Shown: piece after piece, positions 47,478-58,891 of the stretch
Layout of the letters: each line of letters starts with the position of its first letter
Numbering within the stretch: position 1 is the first letter of the stretch
NCBI GenBank assembly: GCA_022695795.1
Contig: MU404106.1
Span: 186,535-250,534, forward strand
Direction: 5' to 3'
DNA length: 64,000 bases
DNA from: Biscogniauxia marginata
Taxonomy: Eukaryota > Ascomycota > Sordariomycetes > Xylariales > Xylariaceae
Made by a program: the position numbers and the translations under genes
The notes under the pieces: model-generated
What the model was told of the DNA's origin: nothing
What the model saw: only the letters and a program-made list of their open reading frames with translations
The model's database searches: none

Positions 47478-48245
47478 TTATCTCGTATTTTGGCCGTTGA
47501 TGATCGAGCCCATCTGGGAATCGTTCTTGGGTCCTCCACGTCCGGGGAACTAGAACAAAGCGCGCCGCATTAGTCTGACTGTGGTCGATTGGCGCAGCGA
47601 CAATCGCGGGCAGAGAACACATGGGGAACGGGAGAGCGTATGGGACTATAACCTACCTCGGACTCCTGGAGACTACCGCCCTCGAGGATCTTCGTGATCA
47701 CCTCATCATCAACGTGGGTGCCGAACTCGTTCTCTAGTGTCGACTTGGAAGCGCCATCCATCTGGCCCTGAGCTCCGTGCCTGTTGGGAAGATGTTACGT
47801 TAGCCGCCGAGTATGAGCAGGTAGTAGGATTGACTGTGGTGGGATTGCATCTCCGCTCTCCGTTGCGGGCGGCTAAGGCCGGTGTTGCGTGACGGCCGGT
47901 TGGCCGTGACCAACATTGAAGAATCGAATGTTGGGTGCACCACCAGCTCAGCTCGTAAGCGCCCAGGCGCCTACGACTCGGCTGGCTGAAGACCCCGCCT
48001 CGTCTTACGTAGGCACAGCCCACGTTTCGTGTCTTCCAAAGGTGATCGGGTTGAGCAGACAAAAGGGCTGGCAGGACTCACTTGTGTGTTACGAAGATCT
48101 TGAAGGTGGAGATGAAATGGGCCAAGGGAATGGACTTGTCCGACTGCCACTTCTTGTAGGTTCCGATGTCGTCAACAAAGACGATGAAGTCCTCGTCCCC
48201 GCCCTTGTAGTGGACCTTGACTTGGGTGGCCTCGCCTTTGGTCAT
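47478..48245 (-). CDS. rtc3: Rtc3-like protein (SBDS N-terminal domain)
   Basis: Predicted 119-aa protein. Exons 48245-48082, 47780-47657, 47549-47478; introns 301 bp (GTGAGT...GCTAACG...CAACAG) and 107 bp (GTAGGT...GACTAATG...TCTAG). It starts at MTKGEATQVKVHY, the ATG after a C/A-rich leader. Residues about 5-95 match the single SBDS-N-like fold of yeast Rtc3/YHR087W: DEDFIVFVDD, a Lys/Trp-rich helix, LAHFISTFKIFVT, then the conserved HGAQGQMDGASKSTLENEFG segment. The C-terminus (FPGRGGPKNDSQMGS) is polar. Yeast Rtc3 is linked to RNA metabolism and stress; its precise activity is unclear. The first intron is unusually long for this window. Each exon lies in a different ORF, so an ORF scan alone fragments it. 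Confidence 0.88.
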
Positions 48246-49716
48246 GTTAGCGGTGTTGATTGGTTGGTTGGGAGGTGGTCGGAGGGAGGAAATCAGTAAA
48301 AGCCGTTGGCTGCTCTTACTGATTGCGATCGAAGTGTGATGTGAGGAGAGAAAGTGATGCGAGGTTTCTTGGTGACGGTGGTGGTGGAAAGTTAGGTAGT
48401 CAGTGGTGTAGGTAGGCAAGTCGACTTGTAGTGTGTATGGAGGTTGATGTTTTATCAAGAGGGGGGAAAGTTATTGGTAGTCAGAGGTTGAGTAACCTTG
48501 GGCAGTGACAAAGGAGCTCAAATACTTCTTTCCTGCCGATTCGGTCAGATCCTCATCATAGCAAACTGACTCTTAAGTCGTTACGTCATAATCCACGGAT
48601 ACGATATGCGACAGCTCTCTGCCCCGCCAACCTGCCCCGCCAACCTGCACCTTCTGCCAATGTCTCTGTTTAGGTACTGTCTACAGTAGGTAATTACCAG
48701 GAATGTTTAATCAAGTTCCTGTCCTTCTTGTTCCTGAGTCAGCTCTTCCCTCGCACGCGATATAATGATTTACGTCACCGATGGATCTCCCTGCAGGGAT
48801 CCGCAAATGACGAGGCAAGACAAAAGCTCCGGTAGCTTTCGGTCCCCACCGACACCCGGATCTGGTAACTACATACATTTGGTACTTATAGGTACCTACC
48901 TCTCTTAGCTGCACGGTTATCTTATTCACACGACGAGAGTAAGGTTCTGAAATACCTAATCTCAGTAAGGGATCGGCGCAAGCTAGTAAGACACCGCTTC
49001 TAGCGGGAGTAGCCGGGCTATTATGGCGGTAACGTGTCTCTTCTGTTGGCCTTGTTTGTAATGACGGCTGGCTACACACAAGCTACCTCGGATGCATACA
49101 TGAGACAGACTTGGCTAGTGGAAACATACATCTTAGAAAAGTGAGTAGAGTAAAGCAAATCACGAACAAACGACACGAGCCAAACTAAGGTAGCTATCAG
49201 CATGGCATCATCAACTAGACTTTCAGAAATATTCAATGATCTGTGCGAGAAATTAAGTACAGTTCGCATTTGTTGCAGCCCGTTTACATCTGGGCGCGGC
49301 CTCTGAGGGCGTTAGACTAACTATATACAACGAATAAGCCAGTAATGGGGCAAGCTGTTGTCCAAGCCCTTGAAACTCCCAACATGACAATACGGAGAGG
49401 GGGAAAAAAGCGAAGAGAAGGGATATAACTAATTCCATGAATAAAAAACGCCCACAGGGTGATAGCCGCAATGATGTCGTTACAAAAGAGATGAAAAAGG
49501 GGAGGTGGAAAGAAACAACGACGGATAATTGGTGAAATAATCCCCTTGACCCTTAAGGCAAAAGCCAAAGACACTCCTGACCAAGTGTCTATAACCTAAG
49601 TAGCCAACGTTATAAATAATGAATAACACAACGCAACGCCGTGGACTTTTGTTTCTTTTTTCTTCCCGCCTTGTATGTAGTAATTAGGTGTCATGAACTC
49701 ATTCGGTGTCTATATT
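48246..49716. other. 1.5-kb intergenic spacer
   Basis: Upstream of the Rtc3-like gene and downstream of the RhoGEF gene. No gene supported. A short direct repeat (CTGCCCCGCCAAC, twice) lies at 48619-48645. ORFs at 48711-49574 look like noise. Confidence 0.5.
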
Positions 49717-52700
49717 TCACCGGAAGAAACTTCGGAGGCTCGATGCTACCAAGCTCCTATTGACCCGAGACCACTTTCTAGGAGATCTAGGGCTATTCAA
49801 GCTGTCTTGTGTTGCATTCATTTTTTCGACTCTTCGAAATACCGCCGCTCGCTTCTTACTCGAACTGGGTGACGATTTTTCCGACGGAGAGGTTTGCCGC
49901 ATCTGTTGTAGGCTATTCGTAGACGTCGTTCGTAAAGCTGGAGTGCCGAACTCCTTTTCATCACACCATTCTGTCTCGAGCTCCAAGGGATCAAATTTCC
50001 TGACTGTAGCTGATAATGGAGTACTATCAGCTAGTAACAAGCTCGCACTTGCGCTGCTACTTCTCTCCGACTCATCTCGAATCGCCGGCAGTCTGTACCC
50101 ACTGTCTTCCTCAGCTAGGTCAAACCCAACCGAAGAAGACTCCGACATCGATGCATCGCTGTTGGTCCTGGTGCGGTGATCTACTCGTCCGTTGGAAGAA
50201 GCCAATTCCCCATCAATCAACTTTGTCAAGTTACTAGAGCTCACCGAGCGCTTCGCGAATGAGCCGGTGATGCCAGCGACGCTCAACTTTCGCATCATAG
50301 TGGACGCCGAGCTGCGGACAAGGTTCTCGCTCCTCGACCGGGTTGTTATGCCGGGGAAGGGCAATGTCTTGCGACTCCAGACATCTGCTAGCAGAGCCTC
50401 CAAGCGAGCCCGATCTGATCGCGAGGGTGCGAGGATCGGGATTCGTGTATTCGTCGTCAGAAGTGATTGTGAACGATTTATTGGTGATGTGGAGGTGGCT
50501 GCTGATGGGTCTTTCATCGTTGTTGTATTTTTCAGTATCACCTGACACAACTGGGACTTGGGCCCAACCGTAGTCGCCCTATGAATAGAGAGGCGACGAG
50601 CGACAGTGCCTGATACCGTGAGCCAATGAAAGCAGTCGTTGATAGTCACGACACTTACCTGGTTTCCCAAACACTGTGCCAAGGCTCTTGATGTTTAGTG
50701 AGATCGAGCTGTATAATGCCGGTTCTGGCCACGCTTGAGTCTCACTCGAATCGATGCGTAAAAGATGAGTGCGCCATTCCATTTCCTCCTTTGGAGAGCA
50801 TGCTGTCATTATTATTTCATAGAGTTGATGATCGACCTCGAATACAAGCTTCCAGGAGAATGGAGCCGTGTGACATTGTAAACCTAAGTAGATTTCGTGA
50901 GTATGTGGCCCCAAAAAGTTATCAGGGTGAAATTTGCTCACCTCGCCCGTTATCAACATCTTCGATTTTTACACTGTCCAAACTAATGCAAGCTTGAATG
51001 GTATATATTTGATCCACCTTGCTAGCAGTGGCGAGACACAGGCAATGTCTGTACAGGATTGAGACCATGTACTGACCATTTACACCCTCTCTTGTCTGCC
51101 AGCAGACGTGCAGAGCACCACAGAGACGCAACTGCCCAAAGGAGCGTATGGCTGTCTTAGAAGTAGTATCTACTCTCTTCTAGAGTGTCAGCAATGGCAG
51201 AAGAAGTGGATGGGCATATCTATTACCTGGTTAGGGAACACCAGTCGATCTTGAAGCAGCCAGGTCTGCTCCATTTTGATCTTCATTTTAGGGTCGTCGT
51301 AAGCTCGATTTATTTCGGCGGTGACCTCACGCAGTTGGAAGAGGACGTTCTCAATCTCCATGTGCGAGCTAGGACAGTCACAGACAGGAGTATATTTCAG
51401 AAGCTCGGCGAAGAGAAGGGGATATCTGCAGATTCTTTGGATGGGCTATCTATCATTAGCAAGTGTTTCATTTATAACGTGAATAGCCTACCTTGACTAA
51501 GAGATCACCAATAGTGAGAGACTTCCTCGAACGATCTTGATGATAATTGGTGGCGCCGAGTGAAGCAGCCAAGGCTTCCAGCCCCTTCTGGTATGTCTCC
51601 CATTGAGGCAAGGTTCGATGAGTAGAGGCTACATCTTTCATCATCATCTCATACTTTGCACCATACTCCTCATAAACGAAGAAGCGATTCATCTAGCAGA
51701 TTTGTTAGCAACCTATGATACGACCATTTCTTAAGACACCCGATATGGTAGGAGAAGAGATGCGGCCTACCCTCTTCCCAAACACCTGGGCAACTTCGGC
51801 CGCAACGGCCGGCTCAGCAATCACACCAGGAACATCCTGGAGCCAAGGCTTTCCTCCCTTGTCTTCTGGAACAGAGTCCAAGCTACACCATCGATGATGT
51901 CCCCTGCTCGGCGGCGGATTAGGATTAATCGAAATTCGATCTGGTTGCGTGTACTCAGAATTGGGCACAACTCGATGAAGCTCTCCAAGAATCTCTTCGT
52001 GGAGCTCAACAATATCCGTAAGGTTTCTATTGATGGAAGACCGAAGACCGTGATGTACGGTTGGCAAGGAAGCTAAGATTGTGACATATACCTGGGACGT
52101 TGTAAGCACTGATCAGACGGCAGCCCAATAATACTTACGTTCATGAGGAACTTGACATCTCCAATGTAGCTCTCTTCGGTGTTGATGACTTCCTCGAGGA
52201 TGCGGCGCCTCTGCAGGAGGCGCTCCATCACCCCCCGATCCATCGTCACGGGTCGGTCAAAGCACGTGCTATCTTCGGAGCATCTCGGAGCCGACATGGA
52301 GCCACGACTACTGTGATCTGTTCTGGTATGGAGAGACGACCGAGCGGTATGTCTCCGCGGGCGCGTAAGAACGCTGGTACTTGCAAGGCTGATGCTCGCG
52401 CTCCGGACTCCCGCAACAAACCCATACGAAGAGCCTGAAGATGACTTTCTGTGGCTATGTGGCGTCTGAGGGTCATCGAAGAAAAGTTTGGGGAAAGGTT
52501 CCGCTTGGCTATCAATATCGCAGGTCTCAGGGCGATGTGCGCGCCTGTGCAAGTTCTTCATCCATTTCTGAAACGGCCTCGCCAACCGGGGTGAAGTTTC
52601 CTCCCTCTTAACACTGCTCTCATTGCCATCGAGCGATAATCTTGGCAGCTCTGTAGAGTCCCTCGGTTTTTCTTCGTCATTCTCCAAAGTCAACCCCAGG

Positions 52701-52900
52701 GCGGCTATGTTATCCAATGTCTTCCAATCTTCCGCACCATCAGTACGGAATAAATCAAGGTCATCGAGGCCAAGTCCGGGGTCGGTTCGATTTAGTCTTA
52801 GAGCCTTTAGAGTTGCCCAGCTGGTGTTCCCCGAGACATATACTGAACTACTCCGTGAACAGGGCCGGGGGGAGTCGCTGTTGAGGATGGCTAGCGCCAT
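49717..52900 (-). CDS. Rho guanine-nucleotide exchange factor (DH-PH)
   Basis: Predicted 952-aa protein that activates Rho-type GTPases. Seven exons: 52900-52139, 52091-51771, 51692-51492, 51445-51227, 51179-50942, 50883-50659, 50609-49717; introns 47, 78, 46, 47, 58 and 49 bp, all GT-AG with recognisable branch sites. The start at 52900 follows an upstream hydrophobic stretch I treat as untranslated. Residues 1-220 are Ser-rich and disordered. The DH domain (about 226-450) shows the CR1-like ILEEVINTEESYIGDVKFLMN and the hallmark KPIQRICRYPLLFAELL near 428. The PH domain (about 505-640) ends with EEMEWRTHLLRI. The 300-residue C-terminus is Ser-rich and basic. The DH domain has an extra loop (about 300-345, SINPNPPPSRGHHRW). 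The partner GTPase cannot be told; Rho1 or Cdc42 would link it to wall synthesis or polarity. Confidence 0.9.
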
Positions 52901-54180
52901 GGCGAAGGAGAGGAGGAAGCCCAAGAAAGCAGGACCAAGAAAGCGATGATGCAAAATTGGGTTCCAAAGACCCCAAAGATTGCGATACAACCAAAACCAA
53001 GGGGCAGAACAGAGAATTCAAAACATAATTACCAACATGGAAGAGAATGATGTAGAAGACAAGACACTGTAGAAGGAGGCGAAGTGAGGGATTCCAGGTG
53101 CTCACTTGGAAGTATGAAATAATTGGCTACGCTCGGGAAGTTGAGCCATGCAACATACGAGACTGAGCAGAGAAAGGACGAATGGAGGAACGCAAGGACC
53201 TGAACTGGCAGCCAGCCTATCTAGCTGCCCGATAATGAAAACTAATATAAAATGAGTACCTAACCACGGCGACGAGGCGGTAGCCAGGCTCGGAGAGATA
53301 AAAAGGTGATGAGATGGGAAGGAGAAGCAACTGCGTCGCAGTTCTTACCGTAGGTACGAACAGGAGTCTGTCAACAAGATGTATTTTGTTCGAGGCGTCC
53401 AATGTTTACGGGAATGTGACACAAGGTCGCGGGAAGGTTCACGGCATTGTACCAGACAGAAAGGGAGCTGCGTCATATCACCACGTTGGTACGGGAACAT
53501 TTGGGTGGCTGCAACGACTGGCAACATTCCGATGTGCAAAATGGTGATCCGCATTCGCATTTCCGCACAGATTGGGCCATGTTGTCATCGAAGGAACCCA
53601 GAGCCACTAGGCTAATCGATAGGTAAAGAAGATAATACCTGGTTTAACATTGAAGCTGCGGGAGAACGATACACATGTACAGGTTAGGGCGGCGGAAGCG
53701 AAGCTGTGATGCCTTGTTTCTACTGCACGTTGATGATGGTGTTTTATCTTCGGGTCCTTCTCCATTCAATTGAAGAGCGGAGGTTTTGTAAGTGATGTGT
53801 GATGCAGCTCAAAGCAATAACTTAAAATTCGTGTTCTACACTATTTGAACCAATTGCACAGATTGAAGGGATCTAAGGGTCTTAGACCCACTCCATCGAC
53901 GGGAGTCAATCAGCTGCAAGCGATCAGACCTGCAAGACAACCAGGTGTTTAGCCACACCTGCTCAGCTCTAAGCCATACAAGCCACATATTTGGTACCTA
54001 GTCGGGCAGCTCGCTTAGGTAGCTGCCAATTGTCTCCACACCCACAGCCCGCCTTTTTTTCCGTGTGCAAAAATCTCTAAACCTCAAACTCGCACTCGGG
54101 AAAGCTTTCGCTTGTTCAACCTGCGATACTAACCACCAACAACCACCACCTTCTAGCAAAACGCCATAACCACCGACGAG
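52901..54180. other. Divergent upstream region, RhoGEF / eL36
   Basis: 1.3 kb between the RhoGEF start (-) and the eL36 start (+). No gene. C/A-rich leader sequence (54110-54178) precedes the ribosomal protein ATG. ORFs at 53217-53615 overlap on both strands and are not supported. Confidence 0.5.
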
Positions 54181-54963
54181 ATGGCGAAGGAGGTTCCCGC
54201 CCGTACTGGGCTTACCATCGGTATTTATTCTCTCTCCCCCCCCGAATCCATCATCGTACTTGTCGCGAGAAGAACCCCTCCAAAAATGGAACATAAGCTA
54301 ACGCATTGGTTTTTTGTTTTTCACAGGTATCAACCACGGCCATGTAAGATGAAGTCCCTCCCACCACAAGATTTCCCACCGGGCGACATGCTTCCATGTT
54401 ACCCGTGTGGGAAAAATCCCAGCCATCTAGTTTTATCGTCTCACCTCGTGGAGGTCACTGCTATTTTTTCTCCTTCTTGCCAAGAGTTATCACAAAAAAT
54501 CTGCAGATGAGGACGTCAGGCTGACTTGGGGGATTTCTTCTTTCTTCGCCGTACAGAAAACCACTCCCCGTGTCCAGAAGCAGCGGGTATCACGCACCAA
54601 GGGCCACCTGAGCAAGCGTACCGCATTCGTCCGGTAAGGTCCAAACGTCCCTTGAAATTTAACCAAACCCCCTTCCCCCTCCTCCGGGCTAACATGGTCT
54701 TTCCACGCACATAGGGACGTTGTCAAGGAGGTTGCCGGCCTCGCCCCCTACGAGCGCCGCGTTATCGAACTGCTGCGCAATTCGCGTGATAAGCGTGCCC
54801 GAAAGCTGGCCAAGAAGCGGCTCGGAACCTTCGGTCGTGCCAAGGTACGTTTGAATATCTGTCGTGTCTATGAATTGGTCCACTGACGATGTGTTCTCTC
54901 AAACAGAGAAAGGTCGACGAGCTCCAGAGAGTCATCGCCGAGTCGCGCAGAGCCGGTCACTAA
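54181..54963 (+). CDS. rpl36: 60S ribosomal protein eL36
   Basis: Predicted 106-aa basic protein of the large cytosolic ribosomal subunit. Five exons: 54181-54220, 54327-54343, 54557-54633, 54715-54844, 54907-54963; introns 106, 213, 81 and 62 bp. Exon 2 is only 17 nt. The protein starts [19 protein letters not shown] and continues through [20 protein letters not shown], the family block [20 protein letters not shown] and [20 protein letters not shown] to the C-terminal helix [16 protein letters not shown]. Length and residues fit eL36 throughout. Coding exons use C-ending codons, as expected for high expression. Intron-rich 5' structure is typical of fungal ribosomal protein genes. No long ORF exists because of the short exons. 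Confidence 0.95.
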
Positions 54964-55683
54964 ACGATGACAACCAGCCAATGAACCACCCGCTCGTGGT
55001 AGTGTCCCCGAGAGTCCTTTTACGGTGGTATCAGATTCGGGTCTGTTGTATGAAAGGAGAATCCCATTCAGCAAGGCTCGGTACGGTCTAGCAGTGTCGT
55101 CTTTTCGATACAGACCTTACCTACCCCCTATCACGCAGAGGGATTGTCTCCCGGGATAGATAGATTTTGCTAGGGAGCTACTGAGATACCAAAAATTGAC
55201 CACGAATGGGAGTTCTGACGAACATGATGTCTAATTCTTTCTTCACTTTTCTTCTCTTCTCTTCTCGTCTCATCTCGGAGGGGCAAGAAACATGATGCCC
55301 ATTCTATACATACAATGCATTGCGCGTAAAAGATCGTAAAAGTCTACGTACAAGTGACTGATGAATGAATGCCGATTAAATCCCCTTTGAAAACTCCTAA
55401 TTTTCATGCCGAGGAATAAGAAGACATTCTATATCTCGTGATTCCCCTTTCTCTAGAGAATATCCTCATCCGGAGCATCACCATGCATCATCATGATGGG
55501 GAGAGCTACTACTGACTTCCCAGCCCTACTATTTCCTGCTCATTGATCACACACACACACACACACATACAATACATGTATTATCTCCCTCTCCCCTTTT
55601 CTCTTTCTCTTTCTCTTTCTTTCTCCACCTTTTATATTTATCGATTCGATTCACAACACTCACGTTCACTTTCACTCTCACCC
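54964..55683. other. Spacer between convergent genes
   Basis: 3' flanks of eL36 (+) and the UBX gene (-). Contains an (AC)9 microsatellite at 55549-55567 and CT-rich tracts (55241-55275, 55590-55630). No gene. Confidence 0.6.
55549..55567 (+). repeat. (AC)9 microsatellite
   Basis: Uninterrupted dinucleotide repeat in non-coding DNA. Confidence 0.85.
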
Positions 55684-57267
55684 TCACTTCTTCCCAAACC
55701 CCTTGAGCCACTTGGGCTTCTTAAAAGTCGAGCCGCCGCCGTCTTCGCCCTCGCCTCTTGGCCTAGAAGAGGAAGCGGGCCCAGCAGTAGCAGAAGCAGT
55801 GCTCTCGGGTCCGATCTCGATGTCGGGCACGTCGGGCACGACGACGTCGCGGGCGCGGCCGGCGGCGCTGTCCTCGAGGAAGGGCTTGCGCCGGACGTCG
55901 GCGGGGACGGCGTCGTCCCAGAGGAAGTTGACGAGGGTGTTGGCGCTGAGGCAGTAGCCCTGTATGAGCCTGTCGTCGTCGCCGTCGCCGCGGTCGCGGA
56001 TCGCCGTCGTCTTGCTGGGGGGTACCGAGGGGGGGAGGGCGAGCCGGAAGGGCGCCGACGGGTTGGCCATGAGGTTCCGGACCTCGGCGTAGAGGCTCGC
56101 GCCCGTGTCGGACGGGCCGAACTGCCACTCGGCCGACGAGTTGTCCGGGAAGCGCACCCGGATGCGGACCGACTTGACGGCGGCCACGCGGGCGGCCTCG
56201 GCGGCGGCTCTGGCCTCGAGCTCCTGGTCCGAGGGCAGGCGCTTGTTCTCCCCGGCCGCTTTCAGGAGTCGCTGGTGCGCCTTGGCGCTGCTGATGTCGG
56301 GCATGAAGGCCTCGTCGGGTTCGTGCCGGTGGACGGCTGCCGGGGTGGACGACGTGGGCGCGGAGAAGATGGTGACGGGGCGACGGTCGGAGGAAGTTGG
56401 GACATCGATGTCCATAGCATCGGTAGTAGTAGTATTAGGTGCAGGGGTTTCCGCCGTAGTAGTTGGGTCTGTACCAGCTTGTGGAGCCGCCTCCGAAGTT
56501 GTTGTCGCTTCTGCTGGCGTGGGTATCTCAGGTGATGGGGCAGTAGTAGTAGCAGCAGCAGCAGAGGTTGTGTCCGTTGAGGCTTCTTTCGTTGAAGCTT
56601 CAACAGCTTGCTTCTGTGCGGCAGCATCCTCTTCTTCCATTTTGAAGTATTGTCCGATCTCCGTCATAGCGTCGGCCAGCGTCTTGTCCGTCTTCTGGAA
56701 GGAGAGGCGCATCAGGACGCTTCCCGAGTTGTAGCCAAGCTGCGACAAGGTCTTCTGGAAGTCGATGAAAGTTGATAGAGTCCTCTTCTCGAGGACGACG
56801 TTGGGTATCTCGTAGTACAGCTGGCCGCTGCCGGTGGCCGTACCATTGCTAGTCTGTGCTACACCCCTCGCCGTGATGTTCAGGTTCTTCCCCGCGCTGG
56901 CGTTGCCGCTCTCGAACTGGCGTAGTACCTGCCATATCGTGTAATCGCTCGGAAGCTTCTCGCTGATTCGGCCGTGGGGCGGGAATAGGTTCGACTCGGG
57001 CGACGGGAGCTGTAGGGCGACGTTGATTGCAGTCGGCGTATTCGAGCGGACAATTAGTTCGAGTCTCGCGCCGGGAACCAGGCCTGAAGTGCGGAAAGTT
57101 TGCGACAGGTCTAGTTGGCGTTGCTTATGCTTCAGCAGAAACTTATTTGGGGCGACCTTGAGCTTGTCACAGGCTTGCTCGAGGATCTCGGTGAGATAGG
57201 TGGCCGGGTTGACCTTCACAGTCACCTGGCGGAGATCTGTTCCCACGACCTTGACGTTGGTCGCCAT
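55684..57267 (-). CDS. TUG/UBX-domain protein (Ubx4/ASPSCR1 family)
   Basis: Predicted 527-aa single-exon protein. Residues about 5-75 form a ubiquitin-like TUG-UBL1 domain (NVKVVGTDLRQVTVKVNP, then NKFLLKHKQRQLDLSQTFR). A central acidic, Thr/Ala-rich low-complexity linker (about 215-320, runs of TTT and AAA) leads to a UBX-like domain (about 350-450; SVRIRVRFPDNSSAEWQF, then a C-terminal strand near ANTLVNFLWDD). The family (yeast Ubx4, human ASPSCR1/TUG) binds the Cdc48/p97 AAA-ATPase and steers ubiquitinated clients. The C-terminus ends in a basic KKPKWLKGFGKK tail. The 3' half (55740-56250) is very GC-rich, which makes long meaningless frames on both strands. It is divergent from the proteasome gene, sharing a 682-bp upstream region. 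Confidence 0.9.
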   Translation of the reverse strand: MATNVKVVGTDLRQVTVKVNPATYLTEILEQACDKLKVAPNKFLLKHKQRQLDLSQTFRTSGLVPGARLELIVRSNTPTAINVALQLPSPESNLFPPHGRISEKLPSDYTIWQVLRQFESGNASAGKNLNITARGVAQTSNGTATGSGQLYYEIPNVVLEKRTLSTFIDFQKTLSQLGYNSGSVLMRLSFQKTDKTLADAMTEIGQYFKMEEEDAAAQKQAVEASTKEASTDTTSAAAATTTAPSPEIPTPAEATTTSEAAPQAGTDPTTTAETPAPNTTTTDAMDIDVPTSSDRRPVTIFSAPTSSTPAAVHRHEPDEAFMPDISSAKAHQRLLKAAGENKRLPSDQELEARAAAEAARVAAVKSVRIRVRFPDNSSAEWQFGPSDTGASLYAEVRNLMANPSAPFRLALPPSVPPSKTTAIRDRGDGDDDRLIQGYCLSANTLVNFLWDDAVPADVRRKPFLEDSAAGRARDVVVPDVPDIEIGPESTASATAGPASSSRPRGEGEDGGGSTFKKPKWLKGFGKK

Positions 57268-57949
57268 ATCTGCTACGAGGGTGGATAGCTAGGTGAGAAC
57301 AAACACAATGCAAATCGAGGTTGGCCCTGGGGCCTACAGGGTGTATAGGTTGTTCAGATGCGAAACGTACGAGTCCACAACACGTTCAGTCCTTTGTGAG
57401 TAACTTGGAGAATCGTGCGTGACCGGTGAGTAGAGCGGCTTTGAAGTAAACAATGAATTATTGGGTAGTCTGCATTCAGAGGAAAGTTGTAGAATGCTTG
57501 ATTACGTGAGTGGATAGGTAGCAGTTACGTAGCAGGGCAATAAGTGAGCAGTAGGCAGCTTTCCAGCTGATGGAATCACAGGTACGTACCTGTTAGTGAG
57601 GGGCAGCACCACCTTCTACAAATTCTGGGCCCAAGCGTCCTCCCCAGCTAACCCAGGACCCCGGCAAAGCTGCTAGGTAGTACAGAATACCTACCTTAGA
57701 GGAGCTGCCGCGCCAGACGTGTTTGCCTTGCAGCAGTTAGTAAAGTGCTTGTGACGAACGACCTCTCAGCCTGACTGTCGGCAAGCAACCAATGCTACAC
57801 CTGCCGACCTGCCACTTTCACCTCCACCACCTACCCTCACGACGACGAACCAACGAATAAATAAATAAAACACAGACGTCCAAACAAATCGGGTTCGATT
57901 AGCATTCCCCTCTTGATCTCCTCGTCACTACGAAAAAAAGAATACCACA
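57268..57949. other. Shared divergent promoter, UBX / proteasome beta-3
   Basis: 682 bp between two start codons of ubiquitin-proteasome genes. No exact proteasome-associated control element (GGTGGCAAA) found by eye on either strand. TACCTA words occur at 57582-57592 and 57688-57696. Confidence 0.5.
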
Positions 57950-58891
57950 ATGGTAAAGCTCCGCCCCGGAAACAACATGTCTAGATGGAACAAGCCCAGC
58001 TAACCGACAACCAGTCCTCGCCTTTTGCTATAAGTCCGTCTCCCTCTTCTTCCCATTACTACCTCCCCACCCCCTCAGAGACTCCCAATACAAAATACCA
58101 GCAAATACTAGCCAAAAAAAAAAAAGGAAAAAAAGAAAAACCTAGAACGAACCCCAAGCTGACCCCTCCACAGACGGCGGCGCCTGCGTCGCCATGGTCG
58201 GCAAGGACTGCGTGGCGATAGCGTGCGACCTGCGGCTAGGCCTGCAGGCGCTGACGGTGTCGAACAACTTCCCCAAGGTGTTCCAGTACGGGGACGTGTT
58301 CCTCGGGCTGACGGGGCTGGCGACGGACGTGTCGACGGTGGCGGACCTGTTCCGGTACAAGGTCAACATGTACCGGCTGCGCGAGGAGCGCAACATCGCG
58401 CCCGCCACCTTCGCCAACCTCGTCTCGTCGTCGCTCTACGAGCGCCGCTTCGGCCCCTACTTCGTCAGCCCCGTCGTCGCCGGCCTCGACCCCAAGTCCG
58501 GCCGCCCCTTCATCTGCGGCTTCGACTCGATCGGCTGCATCGACTTCGCCAAAGACTTCATCGTCTCGGGCACCGCCTCCGAGCAGCTGTTCGGCATGTG
58601 CGAGAGCCTGTGGGAGCCTGACCTCGTATGTTCCCCCATTACCCCCCACCTTTCTAACTCAAAAAAAAAAAAACCCTCCCCTCATCCCTGACCCTCAAAC
58701 ACCATTCCCAAACAAACTAACCAATTTTCCTCTTCCTTCCTACCCAGGGCCCCGAGGACCTCTTCGAGACCATCTCGCAGGCTCTCCTGAGCGCCGTCGA
58801 CCGGGACGCCCTGTCCGGCTGGGGTGCTCACGTCTACATCGTCGAGAAGGACAAGGTGACCAAGAGATTACTCAAGGGACGCCAGGACTAA
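57950..58891 (+). CDS. pup3: 20S proteasome subunit beta-3 (Pup3)
   Basis: Predicted 205-aa subunit of the proteasome core. Exons 57950-57952, 58015-58033, 58174-58625, 58748-58891; introns 62, 140 and 122 bp. The first exon is the ATG alone, directly followed by GTAAAG; exon 2 is 19 nt. Joined, the N-terminus reads [20 protein letters not shown], matching the beta-3 family exactly, and the length equals that of yeast Pup3. The beta-type Ntn-hydrolase fold is followed through [37 protein letters not shown] and [17 protein letters not shown]. Beta-3 is one of the non-catalytic beta subunits, so no N-terminal catalytic Thr is expected. Donor 2 (GTCCGT) is slightly unusual. Exon 3 is extremely GC-rich, with nearly all codons ending in C or G. 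Confidence 0.95.

Noticed and set aside
54344..54556. snoRNA inside the long eL36 intron
   Set aside because: No C box (RTGATGA) pairs with the CTGA, which is better explained as the branch site.
55543..56535. 330-codon + strand frame
   Set aside because: Antisense to the UBX gene, caused by its GC-rich third positions; the start is a microsatellite-derived leader and no domain is visible.
57268..57949. Rpn4-type proteasome control element
   Set aside because: Only partial matches such as TGCCAC; the full GGTGGCAAA is absent by eye.
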